Positions 46,941 through 56,193 of a DNA stretch of 64,000 nt are shown piece by piece. The DNA is from Halotalea alkalilenta. GTDB lineage: Bacteria > Pseudomonadota > Gammaproteobacteria > Pseudomonadales > Halomonadaceae. Below the pieces are notes generated by a model. The model ran no database searches and was not told where the DNA came from. It worked only from the letters and a program-made list of their open reading frames with translations. Made by a program: the position numbers and the translations under genes. The stretch is from positions 1,798,001-1,862,000 of the forward strand of contig NZ_CP015243.1 in the NCBI RefSeq assembly GCF_001648175.1. Direction: 5' to 3'. Every line of letters begins with the position of its first letter. Position 1 is the first letter of the stretch.

Positions 46941-49790
46941 TCACACCTGCGGTTCCAGGCGCGCGAGTAGCTGGCTCACCTGTGTCGGTCGGCCGAGATA
47001 GAAGCCTTGGGCATGGGTGACGCCGATCTTTTCCAGCAGTTTCAGGGTTTCTTCATCCTCGACGCACTCAGCGACCACCTGCTTGCCGAATGCCAGTGCG
47101 GTCTCTGTGATCGCCTTGGTGATCAGCCAATCCTCGTGGCTGGTCGCCAGCTGGCGGATGAAACTGCCGTCGATCTTGACCACGTCGGTGGGCAGGTGGC
47201 GCAGGTGGTGGAAGCTGCTGAAACCGACACCGAAGTCGTCGAGCGCGGTTTTGCAGCCCAATGCGCGGATGCCGTTCATTATCCGGCTCGCCTGGGCGAT
47301 ATCGGTCACCGCCACGGTTTCGGTGATTTCGATGGTCAGCCGCTCGGCGGGCGCGCCGCTCGTCGCGAGCATTCTGTCGAGCCTGTCGAGCAGGCGGTTG
47401 TCGAGCAGCGAAGCGGCCGAGAGATTGATCGCCAGATGGACGCCGTAGGGCTCCAGCCGCCTGAGCAGCGCCAGCCCCTCTCTCATCACCCATTGGTCGA
47501 TCTCGGTGATCAACCCGCAGCGCTCGGCGATCGGGATGAAGCCTCCGGGCTGGATCAGCCTGCCCTGCTCATCGACCATCCGTACCAGCGCCTCGTAATG
47601 ATTTACCGAGCCGCCGCGCAGGCTGACGATCGGCTGCAGCTCGAGTACGAAGCGCTCCTCGCGCAGCGCCTGGCGCAGCCGCTCTATCCCATCTACCCGC
47701 TGCTGCAGCGCAAGTCTCGGTGCCTGTAGCGCGCTGAGCAGGTGCCAGCGCTGGTGCACGCTCTCCTTGGCCTGGTACATCGCCATGTCGGCGCTGGCCA
47801 GGAGCTCCACCGGGGTGGCGCCATGCTGGGGATAGAGCGCGATGCCGATGCTGCCTATCGCGCGATGGCGGCGACCGTTGGCGTAGTACTCGATCGCTCC
47901 CAGCGCCTGCTCGATGCGACGAGCGACCTGAACCGCCTTGGCTTCGTCGGCGCCCTCGACCAATAGTACGAATTCATCACCGCCCTGGCGGGCGATCACC
48001 GCTTGTCCTTCCAACTCGTGGCGCAGTGCCGCGGCGACCCGCTTGAGCAATTCGTCTCCCGAGCTGTGTCCACTCAGCTCGTTGACCTCCTTGAACTGGT
48101 CGAGGTCGAGGAACAGCACCGCCCCTTTGCCGTCCTGGTCGATCATGCGATCGAGGGCCTGTTCCAGATAGCGGCGGTTGTAGAGCTGGGTCAAAGGATC
48201 GCGATTGGCCAGCCAGGCCAATCGGCGCTCGGCGTGCTTGCGCTCGGTGACGTCGATGCCGACCGAGATCTGGCCCTGTGGCCGGTTGCTATCGTCGAGC
48301 AGCGGCGCGTGGTACCAGGCGATCACTCTGGGCGGCAGGTCCGGCTGCTCGAGCAGCGCTTCCTGGGGATGAGCATCGATCTCTTCGCCGCCCTCGGGGC
48401 TGCGCAGGAACACTTGGGCGAAATCGCGCCCGAGCAAAGCGGCGGCTTCGATCCCGGTGACCTGCTCGGCCTGTCGGTTGACCCGAGTGATCCGACCATT
48501 GGCGTTTTGCAAAAGGATCAGCACCTCAGCGGTATCGAGCAGCCGATTGACGAAATCCCGTTCGCGACCGAGCTCCTTGATGCGCTCGGCGAGTTCGGCG
48601 CTGTGCGCCTCGACGTCGAGCTCGAGCTTGGCGAGACGATTGGTGATCAGGAGCGCTGTGTGGTTGAGCACATCGATCTCATCCGGCCAGCGGGCATGGG
48701 GCAGGGCGATCTCGCGGCGCACCCGGGCGAAGTCGCGCGTGGCCAGCGCCGGCAGCGCCTGGGTGAGCCGCCTGAGCCTTTGCATCGGGCGCCACAGCAG
48801 GGCCAGCAGCAGCGCCTCGGCGACCAGCCAGCCGCTGATCATCACGATCACCAGCCGGTTGGTATCGGCCGCGATCGAGCGCACCTCCGCGGTGATGTCG
48901 GAGAGCACCAGCAGATGCCCGACCGCTTGTTCGCTGTCGCCCTCGTTCAGCGGCATGGCGAAGAGCTCGTAGCTGCGACTCCCATCGTTGAACCGTTTGG
49001 AGCCCACGCTCAGCTCCCTGATGCTGACTTGGCTGGAGGCGACCTCCAGCACCGGCAGCGTCTGCTCGAGATTGGTGATCGTCAGCAGGTGGCCATTCCA
49101 GGATGGGATGTAGCGAAGCTCTTCCTGCCGCACCGGGATGCCGCCGTCGATCATCAGCGAGACGTTGTCGCTGGTGGCGCGCTGGGCGCTCAGGGTCAGA
49201 TCGGCCAGCGAGCGGTTGATCATCAGCACGCCGGCGCTTTCACCGCCGATCAGGATCGGCGTGAAGGCATATTGCAGGCAGCTCGAGGAACACTGGATCG
49301 AGGTGATCACTTCGTCCTCCTCCAGCACTCGGGAGAGGGTGGCCTGCAGCCAGTCGGGGCTGTAGTTCTGTGGCTCCTGGCCCCAATAGGCATAGCGGCG
49401 CCCACTTGCATCGAACAGCGCCAAGCGGTGGGCGTCGAGGGTCAGCTGAATGGTCGGCCACTGCGCCTCGAGATTGCGTTGCAGGCCGTCGAGGGTGCTG
49501 TCGCCCTCTTCGTCGCGCGGAGAGAGCGCGGCGAGCAGGCTGGCTTGCCGGCCGAGTTCGATCGAGGAGCGCCTGAGCGCGAGTTCGATCTCGCTGCGCT
49601 GATGGTCGTACCAGTCGAGACGGCGCTCCTCGAACTGACGCGTGAAGCTCGAGTGGCTCAGGTAAGTGAGCACTACCGCGAGACACAGCAGGATCAGGCT
49701 GGTGAGTGCGATGGCGCGCCACTTCAGGCTGACCAGTGGGCGGGTCGGCGAATGCCTGGGGGGATGGTGCTGCGTCGGTTTTTGCATCAA
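46941..49790 (-). CDS. Membrane-bound GGDEF-EAL c-di-GMP signalling protein with periplasmic sensor and PAS
   Basis: A 949-residue inner-membrane protein. The order is a transmembrane helix (about 26-45), a periplasmic sensor (about 46-310), a second helix (about 314-340), a coiled linker, a PAS domain (about 415-530), GGDEF (motif GGDEF near residue 602) and EAL (YEALVRM near residue 731). The cyclase motif is intact, but the upstream RxxD inhibitory site is replaced. The phosphodiesterase keeps its metal and active-site motifs (NLSAASL, EITE, DDFGVGFSS, KIDGSF, QGFYLGRP). Both activities are possible. It is the last gene of a run with an outer-membrane barrel and a PstS-like protein, which suggests periplasmic ligand control of c-di-GMP. 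Confidence 0.92.
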   Translation of the reverse strand: MMQKPTQHHPPRHSPTRPLVSLKWRAIALTSLILLCLAVVLTYLSHSSFTRQFEERRLDWYDHQRSEIELALRRSSIELGRQASLLAALSPRDEEGDSTLDGLQRNLEAQWPTIQLTLDAHRLALFDASGRRYAYWGQEPQNYSPDWLQATLSRVLEEDEVITSIQCSSSCLQYAFTPILIGGESAGVLMINRSLADLTLSAQRATSDNVSLMIDGGIPVRQEELRYIPSWNGHLLTITNLEQTLPVLEVASSQVSIRELSVGSKRFNDGSRSYELFAMPLNEGDSEQAVGHLLVLSDITAEVRSIAADTNRLVIVMISGWLVAEALLLALLWRPMQRLRRLTQALPALATRDFARVRREIALPHARWPDEIDVLNHTALLITNRLAKLELDVEAHSAELAERIKELGRERDFVNRLLDTAEVLILLQNANGRITRVNRQAEQVTGIEAAALLGRDFAQVFLRSPEGGEEIDAHPQEALLEQPDLPPRVIAWYHAPLLDDSNRPQGQISVGIDVTERKHAERRLAWLANRDPLTQLYNRRYLEQALDRMIDQDGKGAVLFLDLDQFKEVNELSGHSSGDELLKRVAAALRHELEGQAVIARQGGDEFVLLVEGADEAKAVQVARRIEQALGAIEYYANGRRHRAIGSIGIALYPQHGATPVELLASADMAMYQAKESVHQRWHLLSALQAPRLALQQRVDGIERLRQALREERFVLELQPIVSLRGGSVNHYEALVRMVDEQGRLIQPGGFIPIAERCGLITEIDQWVMREGLALLRRLEPYGVHLAINLSAASLLDNRLLDRLDRMLATSGAPAERLTIEITETVAVTDIAQASRIMNGIRALGCKTALDDFGVGFSSFHHLRHLPTDVVKIDGSFIRQLATSHEDWLITKAITETALAFGKQVVAECVEDEETLKLLEKIGVTHAQGFYLGRPTQVSQLLARLEPQV

Positions 49791-49855
49791 TCGGTATGCC
49801 TGAAACAGGGCCTGCGGAGGGAGGAGGGCAACTGACGGCTACCCTCCATATTGGT

Positions 49856-51052
49856 TCAAAATCGCAGCGTCATCTGCATCAGCAACAGGTTCCATCGCTT
49901 GCTGGCGTCGTCTCTGTCGGTGAGCCAGAAGGTGCCGGTCACGTAGTGATATTCAGCGGCCAGCAAAAGCCTCGGGGTCACCGACCATTGCAGACCGGTG
50001 GTCCAGTCCCGTGCATAGGCGGAGTAGGCGGGTGAGCCGGATACTTCGGATTGCCGGTATCCCCAACGGTCGTCTCTATCGGAGATCGCTAGATCGTAGC
50101 GTAGCAACCATCGCCAATCTTCACTGAGCAAGCGCGTGTACTGGAGATAAGCGCTCTCCCCGGTCACTTGCGAATTGAGCGCCGGGTTGGACAAACCGGA
50201 GAACTCTCGCTTGCGCAGTGCGTACTCCATGGTCAGGTTCCAGTGCTCGGCATTGTACTGGGCGGAGAATATGATCGGTTGGAAGTAGAACTCGCCATCG
50301 AGTCGTCTGCCCCCTATTTCTTCGATATCGGCCTTCACCCGCGCGGTGCTGATCGCGGCGACTACCCTGCCGCCATCATGCTCATACTGTAGCTGGCTGA
50401 TCATCGATGCCTTGGGATCTATCCGCGTCGGATGACCCTGGAAACCCAGCGCGCGCTCGACATCATCGTCCTTGAGCGGTACCCCGACGCCGAAGTTGAA
50501 CCTCAAGGTGCCGTTGCTCAGCCGCCTTTCGACGTAGGTCATCACTCCGTCGGCGGCAAGCCCCAGGTTGCGGGTGCGGTCGAAGTAGATCGATTGCGGC
50601 AGCAGGATACCGGGGCGAGTGAAGGCGACATCACGGGTCTGATTGTAGATTCCCAGCGGCAGCTTGCCCCGGCCGATCTGGAAGCCTGCGTTGGCGCTGG
50701 CGCTGGTATAGGGCTGGTAGTCGACCACCCCGTAGTCGAGCTGGGGGGAGCCATCGCTCGCGCTATCGCCAACCCGACGCGCCATTACCTGAGCGGCGAC
50801 CAGCACCCGGGAGCTGGGACGCAGCGAGGCGTTCAAGCCAAGCTCAGTATAATCGGCGCTGAGATTACCGTCGGCACCGAAGAAGTGGTTGCGGTCGGTA
50901 TAGAGCAGGGTCTGGCTGAGAAAACCGTGGATCTGCAGGTTGTTCACCGCGGCCAGCGATGAATCCGCCTGATAGCACAGCAGCGGTAGCAGGCACGATA
51001 GGCGGCGGGGCCAGCGGCGCTTATCGTAGCGGTATTGCGCGGACGCGTTCAT
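49856..51052 (-). CDS. Putative outer-membrane beta-barrel (porin-like) protein
   Basis: A 398-residue protein with an N-terminal hydrophobic stretch (LSCLLPLLCYQADSSLAAV) and many alternating amphipathic strands, ending in the outer-membrane signature MQMTLRF with a terminal Phe. The mature start (LQIHGFLSQTLLYTDRNHFFG) resembles uncharacterised porin-like proteins. The ATG overlaps the upstream PstS-like gene by 32 bases and the GGDEF-EAL gene follows 65 bases downstream, so the three look like one operon. It might be a channel, or a surface partner of the signalling protein. No specific substrate can be named. Confidence 0.75.
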   Translation of the reverse strand: MNASAQYRYDKRRWPRRLSCLLPLLCYQADSSLAAVNNLQIHGFLSQTLLYTDRNHFFGADGNLSADYTELGLNASLRPSSRVLVAAQVMARRVGDSASDGSPQLDYGVVDYQPYTSASANAGFQIGRGKLPLGIYNQTRDVAFTRPGILLPQSIYFDRTRNLGLAADGVMTYVERRLSNGTLRFNFGVGVPLKDDDVERALGFQGHPTRIDPKASMISQLQYEHDGGRVVAAISTARVKADIEEIGGRRLDGEFYFQPIIFSAQYNAEHWNLTMEYALRKREFSGLSNPALNSQVTGESAYLQYTRLLSEDWRWLLRYDLAISDRDDRWGYRQSEVSGSPAYSAYARDWTTGLQWSVTPRLLLAAEYHYVTGTFWLTDRDDASKRWNLLLMQMTLRF

Positions 51053-51548
51053 CGACCCACTCCCTTTCGACGTAGCCTACCCCGTTGGTGGTATTCGCGA
51101 TGCGATCCAGCATCTGCGCTTGATTGGTGACCTGGTTGGGCGCTTGGCCTGTACCTGAATAGACGCCTCGATCCCAGGCCAGTCTAAGTTGGCTGGGGTA
51201 GATGCCCAAAACCTGCTTGGCGAATCGCGAATGCACGGGGCTTGCATCCGGCAGCACGAAGACCTCGATCGCGGCACCGCTGTCGTCGAGCGATCTCTGG
51301 CGCATGGCGAAGATCGCGCGCGCGGTCTCCCGCGAAATCGACATCGGAGTACGGGAGTCAGGATTGGCGATGAGCACCAAGTCATGCGGGGAGGTCGAGT
51401 TCTCGGCATAGGCGTGGATGCAGAACAGCATGAGGCTCAGCCAGTGCCAGCGCCACCGGGGCTTGGTGCTTCTGCGACGCGGGCTGGGCAGCAACGAATC
51501 GCGATGGGTCGTTCGGCCGAACGGCCTCGTGCTAATAGCGCTTGCCAT
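51021..51548 (-). CDS. PstS-like periplasmic substrate-binding family protein (short)
   Basis: A 175-residue protein with a long basic N-terminus followed by a hydrophobic stretch (WLSLMLFCIHAYA), which acts as signal peptide. The mature part has DLVLIANPDS, SRETARAIFAMRQRSL, IEVFVLPDASPVHSRFAKQVLGI and NTTNGVGYVEREWV. These match short phosphate-ABC-transporter-like binding proteins, which are about half the length of true PstS. Such proteins occur in signalling operons rather than with transport ATPases. It probably senses a periplasmic ligand for the c-di-GMP protein two genes downstream (inference). No good ribosome site precedes the ATG. Confidence 0.7.
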   Translation of the reverse strand: MASAISTRPFGRTTHRDSLLPSPRRRSTKPRWRWHWLSLMLFCIHAYAENSTSPHDLVLIANPDSRTPMSISRETARAIFAMRQRSLDDSGAAIEVFVLPDASPVHSRFAKQVLGIYPSQLRLAWDRGVYSGTGQAPNQVTNQAQMLDRIANTTNGVGYVEREWVDERVRAIPLR

Positions 51549-52058
51549 GGATATCCGCGCGCGAGTGGAACGTAAACTTCATCGTAGTCCCGCAATCATC
51601 CTCTGCGCCGTCGAGTCACGATTTTTGCATCGAAATTTGGTGCGATCGTGTGGAGACGGTGAGCGATGGGGCCGAATGCGAAGCCGAGCGAAGCAACGCC
51701 CGGACACAGCGGATGTGGGAGAGCCCGAATCAGAATAATCGGCACCGCTGAGGATTGCATCCGCTGCGTGTAAGTAAAAGAGATGAAGGTGCCCGCAAGG
51801 TGGGTGTCGCAGAGGCTGCGTGTGGCGAGAGTCTCCAGGTATTTCGCAACGATGTCGCCGTCTCCGGGAGCGGATCGGCCGACGATGGCTCAGCCTGGAG
51901 GTGCACTGTGATGTGTCGAGAACACGCTCGAATATCGCGAAAAACCGCGCCTGGATTTTTTGCGCTTGTGTCATCTACCAGTGAGGCAAATGAGGGGGAT
52001 TCTTGATTGACTGAAGCGGTGGCCACGAAGAGCCACCGCTTGGTTTGCCGGACCGCGA
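51549..52058. other. Intergenic region (510 bases) before the PstS-like gene
   Basis: Short open frames occur on both strands (for example 51755-52006 plus and 51730-52026 minus). Their products resemble nothing I know and no ribosome site supports them. The region should hold the promoter of the minus-strand signalling operon, and it ends with the porin terminator hairpin at 52014-52041. I checked for a c-di-GMP (GEMM) riboswitch and did not find one. Confidence 0.45.
52014..52041 (-). terminator. Hairpin downstream of the porin gene
   Basis: AAGCGGTGGC, loop CACGAAGA, GCCACCGCTT form a 10-bp perfect stem about 18 bases after the porin stop. The T run is poor on the minus strand, but position and stem strength fit a terminator. 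Confidence 0.65.
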
Positions 52059-53201
52059 TCAGAAGTCGTAGCGCAGGCGCACCCAGTTTTCATCCGGTTG
52101 GTTATCGGAAGTGTTGGTGAAGGTGCGCTCCAGGTCGACCCGGAACCCATAGGCCAGCTGGGTGGCGAGACCGACGTACTGATGGTTGGTCTGGTAGTTG
52201 TCCCAGCGCATGCCGTCTCCGGCGACGTAGGGTTGGGTGCTCTTCAACAGCGGCATGTCGAGCGGGAATTTGTAGCCGGCGAAGTACTCCCACCCCTGTG
52301 CGGTGCCCTCGAAGTAGTCGGTCGGGACTCGATTGTCGTGCAGCGGCACGAAGTCTTCGTAGACGCCCACCATCGCAGACAGGGTCCAGTTATCAGGCTT
52401 CCACTGTACGGCGGTGCCGCTCATCTGCTGGTCGTATCCGGTGGGATCGCCACTGCCTTGGCGGATCTCGGCGCGAGTGTAGCTGTAGGCCGCGCTCAGG
52501 GTCAGGTCCGGGGTGACGCGGTAATCGGCACCGATCGCACCGCCGGATTTGCGCTTGTAGCGCAAAAGGTTCGCCTCGTCGCCACCGAGATAGTAGTCGT
52601 TGGTCGGCAGCGTCCAGCCCAGGGTGAGCTTGACCGGTCCAATGTCCTTGACGTACTTGATCAGGTCGCGCGCCCGGTAGGAGCCGTCGTAGTCGCCATT
52701 GACCCCGTTGCCCGGCCCCTGGCCATGCATGTCGTTGTCCCATACGTCGGTCTTCTCGCCGATCACGCTGTAGAAGACGCTGTTTTGCTTGCCATAGGTC
52801 AGCGTGCCGTAGGTATTGCTCGCCACGCCCACGTAGAGCTGGCGCCTGGTGGTGTTGTCCCTGTCGTGATCGTAGTGGCGATTCCAGTCGAGGGTATTGA
52901 AGATGTCCACACCGGGCTCGTAGTAGCCGAGCAGGCGTAGATCGTCGCTGAGGAAGTACTCCGCGGTGATCCGCAGCCGGGTGCCGCCGTCGTAGCCGCG
53001 ATGCATGTACGAGCCATCGTCGCTGCCGCCCATCTTGTTGCGATACTGAGAACGAATGCTGCCCCCGACCTGGAGCTTGAGGTTGTTGAGCACGGGTGAA
53101 CCATTGTCGCGCTCGAGCAGAGTGATTTCGGCGCTGGCGCTGGCGGCGTAAAGGAGCGCCCCGGCCGCGGTGACGGCGAGCACTCCCTGGTTGATCTTCA
53201 T
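52059..53201 (-). CDS. General outer-membrane porin
   Basis: A 380-residue Gram-negative trimeric-type porin. It has a signal peptide (GVLAVTAAGALLYAASASAE), the first strand LKLQVGGSIRSQYRN, GLASN-like VASNTYGTLTYGKQNSVFYSV (the usual region before loop 3), and a C-terminal NWVRLRYDF with the terminal Phe needed for outer-membrane insertion. It should allow diffusion of small solutes. Located between the c-di-GMP module and gbcA, it may serve betaine or amino acid uptake, but that is only context. An A/T-rich promoter region lies upstream (53300-53345). Confidence 0.88.
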   Translation of the reverse strand: MKINQGVLAVTAAGALLYAASASAEITLLERDNGSPVLNNLKLQVGGSIRSQYRNKMGGSDDGSYMHRGYDGGTRLRITAEYFLSDDLRLLGYYEPGVDIFNTLDWNRHYDHDRDNTTRRQLYVGVASNTYGTLTYGKQNSVFYSVIGEKTDVWDNDMHGQGPGNGVNGDYDGSYRARDLIKYVKDIGPVKLTLGWTLPTNDYYLGGDEANLLRYKRKSGGAIGADYRVTPDLTLSAAYSYTRAEIRQGSGDPTGYDQQMSGTAVQWKPDNWTLSAMVGVYEDFVPLHDNRVPTDYFEGTAQGWEYFAGYKFPLDMPLLKSTQPYVAGDGMRWDNYQTNHQYVGLATQLAYGFRVDLERTFTNTSDNQPDENWVRLRYDF

Positions 53202-53454
53202 TGTATTGTCTCTTTCCCTTGTCGTTTGGATGAGTCGCCTGGGCGTCGAGTGGGGTTACCCACCGCCGTCCGGCGTATCGATCGCTGCCCGGTGAGAGGT
53301 AGGGACCGAAAAAAAAGCGATTAAGTTTTAAATCAGTTTTGGTTGGGGGGAAAGAGCCTGGGGACTTTTTTCTCGAGCGGTGCGCGAATGGATGCGCCCC
53401 GCACGGCGATGGTCACCGTGCGGGGCGGGGAGGGGAAGGAGACTGGGGCGGGAT

Positions 53455-54744
53455 TCAGACCGCGGCGGCGGTGCGCTGCGGCGAAAGCTCGTCGATGCCG
53501 AGGTGGGCGAGCATCCGTTCGCTGTACCAGTCGAGGAAGTCGATCACGCCGAATTCGTAGGTCTTCGAGTAGGGGCCCGGCTGGTAGGCGAGCGAGTTGA
53601 TCCCACGCTGGTTCTCCTCGGCCAGCCGCCGGTCCTGGTCATTGGTGGCGTCCCATACCTGGCGCAGCCGGGCGACGTCGTAGTCGACGCCCTCGACCGC
53701 GTCCTTGTGCACGATCCACTTGGTGATCACCTTGGTGCGCTGGGCCGAGAGCGGCCAGACGGTGAAGTTGATCAGATGGTCGCCCATGCAGTGGTTCCAC
53801 GAGTGCGGCAGATGAAGGATGCGCATGCTGCCGAGGTCGGGGTCGGTGATCCGTCCCATCAGCTTGTTGCAGCCCTGCTTGCCATCGAAGGTCATCGAGA
53901 CCGCGCCTTCGGTCAGCGGCATCCTGACGATCCGGTTGCGCAGCCCGAACGAGGCGTGGGCATGGGGAATGCCTTGGGTATCCCAACGCATGGCGCAGGC
54001 GGCGACGTGCTGCTTGAACGCCTCGCTGGCGCGCGGGTCGGTGACGTCGTCCCATTCGAGCAGGGTGTTCAAAAGCTCCGGATGCGAGCCGTTGCAGTGG
54101 TAGCATTCGCGGTTGTTCTCGATCACCAGCTTCCAGTTGGCCTGTTCGATGATCTCGCTTTTCACCGCCACCTTGGTGTTGGCCATGTCGTAGGGGGCCA
54201 TGTAGTGCTCGAGGGTGGCGAAGAAGTCGTCGATCGACACCGGGTTCTCGGCGAGCGAAACGAACACGAAGCCGCCGGCCTCGCGCACGTGCACCGGCTT
54301 GAGCCCATAGTCGGCCATCGAGAAGTCGGTGCCCATCTCGGTGCCCGCGAACAGCAGCCGGCCGTCGAGTTCATAGGTCCACTGGTGGTAGGGGCAGACC
54401 AGCTTGGCGACCTTGCCGCGCTCGTGCAGGCAAAGCCTTGAACCGCGATGCCGGCAGACATTGTGGAAGGCGTGGATCGCGCCGTCAGCGCCGCGCACCA
54501 CCAACACCGGGTTGTCGCCGATCTCGATGGTGAGATAGTTGCCCTTGGATGGAATCTCGCAGCCCATCCCGGCGATCAGCCACTCCTGGGCGAAGATTCG
54601 CTCGATGTCCAGCTGGTGTACGCGCTCATCGTTGTAAAGCGGCTGCGGCAGCGAGAAATAGGGGTTGCGCTCGGCAAGCATCCTGCCCACCGCCTGGCGC
54701 ACGGTAGCGAGGGGATCGTCGAGGATAGGGAGGGGCTGGATCAT
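53455..54744 (-). CDS. gbcA: Glycine betaine monooxygenase oxygenase subunit
   Basis: A 429-residue Rieske non-heme iron oxygenase that demethylates glycine betaine to dimethylglycine and formaldehyde with electrons from GbcB. The Rieske site reads CRHRG...CPYHQWTY (about residues 97-119). The mononuclear iron region has NNRECYHCNGSHPEL near residue 210, with a later Asp. It belongs to the GbcA/stachydrine demethylase group. Divergent from gbcB across a 272-base control region, which is the usual arrangement and likely holds GbdR sites. Confidence 0.93.
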   Translation of the reverse strand: MIQPLPILDDPLATVRQAVGRMLAERNPYFSLPQPLYNDERVHQLDIERIFAQEWLIAGMGCEIPSKGNYLTIEIGDNPVLVVRGADGAIHAFHNVCRHRGSRLCLHERGKVAKLVCPYHQWTYELDGRLLFAGTEMGTDFSMADYGLKPVHVREAGGFVFVSLAENPVSIDDFFATLEHYMAPYDMANTKVAVKSEIIEQANWKLVIENNRECYHCNGSHPELLNTLLEWDDVTDPRASEAFKQHVAACAMRWDTQGIPHAHASFGLRNRIVRMPLTEGAVSMTFDGKQGCNKLMGRITDPDLGSMRILHLPHSWNHCMGDHLINFTVWPLSAQRTKVITKWIVHKDAVEGVDYDVARLRQVWDATNDQDRRLAEENQRGINSLAYQPGPYSKTYEFGVIDFLDWYSERMLAHLGIDELSPQRTAAAV

Positions 54745-55016
54745 GGTCTGCTCCTGATGCGAGCGCGCGAGTTATTGTTGGGGCCACTTGGCGGTGGGAG
54801 TCGATGATCCGAGTGTGGGCCGCTGCACCGGGCGATCCTTGTCCATGGACGACATGCTTGGATGCATCCCCGACGCGGCCGAGCCTGTGCGACGCGGGCG
54901 GTCGCGATGAGCAAGACGATGTCGCCGACGGATAAGTGGGCCTTAAGGGCATGGCGCACAATCGCGCCATGGACGCAACCGTCCCTGCCGTTCGATGCCG
55001 TGCCAGGAGTTCCTTG

Positions 55017-56144
55017 ATGACCAATACCGCCGCGTCTTCGTCAAATCCGCCGCTGAGCGTCAATCCAGTCAACACCCAGACCTGGGTCAACGGCCGGCAC
55101 CTGGTGCGCTGCGTCAAGGTCATCCAGGAAACCTGGGACGTGCGCACCTTCTGCTTCATGGCCGACCAGCCGATCATGTTCTTCTTCAAGCCGGGGCAGT
55201 TCGTCACCCTCGAGCTCTCGATCGACGACGAGCAGGTGATGCGTTCCTACACCATCTCGAGCTCCCCGTCGGTGCCCTACAGCTTCTCGATCAGCGTCAA
55301 ACGGGTGCCGGGTGGGCGGGCCTCCAACTGGCTCCATGACCATCTGCGCCAGGGCGACCGGATCGCCGTGCACGGGCCGGTCGGGCAGTTCAACGCCATC
55401 GACTTTCCCGCCGACAAGGTGCTGTTCCTCTCTGGCGGCGTGGGGATCACGCCGGTGATGTCGATGTCACGCTGGTTCTTCGATACCAATGCCGCCGTGG
55501 ACATGGTCTTCGTCCACAGCGCTCGCTCGCCGCGCGACGTGATCTTCCAGCGCGAGCTCGAGCACATGGCCTCCCGAATCGACAACTTCGCCCTGCATCT
55601 GATCTGCGAGCGCCACGGGCTCGGCGAGCCCTGGGCCGGCTATCGCGGCTTTCTCGGGCTCGAGATGCTCAGGCTGATCGCCGCGGATTTCCTCGAACGC
55701 GAGATCTTCTGCTGCGGCCCTGCCCCCTATATGGCGGCGGTGCGCGCGCTGCTGGTCGAGCAGGGCTTTAATATGAATCGCTACCACGAGGAGTCGTTCG
55801 GGGCGACGCCGGTCGATGCGCGGATCGATGCGGTGGAGCAGGCCGAACAGGCCGAGCAGGCACCAGAGCCCGATCGCTCGCTGATGCATCTGGTCGAGTT
55901 CGCCGGGGCCGGCAAGAGCGTGCGGGTTTCGCCGGAAGAGACGGTTCACGCCGCCGCCGCCAAGCTCGGGCTGCACATTCCCAAGGCCTGCGGGATGGGG
56001 ATCTGCGGCACCTGCAAGGTGATGAAGCAGTCGGGCGAGGTGGTGATGGAGCACAACGGCGGGATCACCGAGGAGGACGAGGCCGAGGGCTACATCCTCT
56101 CCTGCTGCTCGCGCCCGTGTGGCGATGTGCTGATCGATTTCTGA
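55017..56144 (+). CDS. gbcB: Glycine betaine monooxygenase reductase subunit
   Basis: A 375-residue ferredoxin-NAD(P)+ reductase with a C-terminal plant-type ferredoxin. The flavin motif is RSYTISSSP, the nucleotide motif is GGVGITPVMSM, followed by CCGPAPYMAAVRALL. The 2Fe-2S motif is ACGMGICGTCKV with a late Cys in ILSCCSRPCGD. It passes electrons from NADH to GbcA. The ATG at 55017 has CCAGGAG upstream; the frame is open to 54936 without homology. A short acidic linker (EQAEQAEQA) separates the two domains. Confidence 0.94.
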   Translation: MTNTAASSSNPPLSVNPVNTQTWVNGRHLVRCVKVIQETWDVRTFCFMADQPIMFFFKPGQFVTLELSIDDEQVMRSYTISSSPSVPYSFSISVKRVPGGRASNWLHDHLRQGDRIAVHGPVGQFNAIDFPADKVLFLSGGVGITPVMSMSRWFFDTNAAVDMVFVHSARSPRDVIFQRELEHMASRIDNFALHLICERHGLGEPWAGYRGFLGLEMLRLIAADFLEREIFCCGPAPYMAAVRALLVEQGFNMNRYHEESFGATPVDARIDAVEQAEQAEQAPEPDRSLMHLVEFAGAGKSVRVSPEETVHAAAAKLGLHIPKACGMGICGTCKVMKQSGEVVMEHNGGITEEDEAEGYILSCCSRPCGDVLIDF

Positions 56145-56193
56145 ACCCGCCGGCGGCGCGTCGCACCGGGAGGAAGTATCGCGAAGCTGCCGA

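Noticed and set aside
51730..52026. Short open frames in the 510-base gap before the PstS-like gene
   Set aside because: Neither strand shows a ribosome site, recognisable motif or normal protein composition.
51549..52058. c-di-GMP (GEMM) riboswitch upstream of the GGDEF-EAL operon
   Set aside because: I looked for the conserved GEMM core in the proper orientation and found no match.
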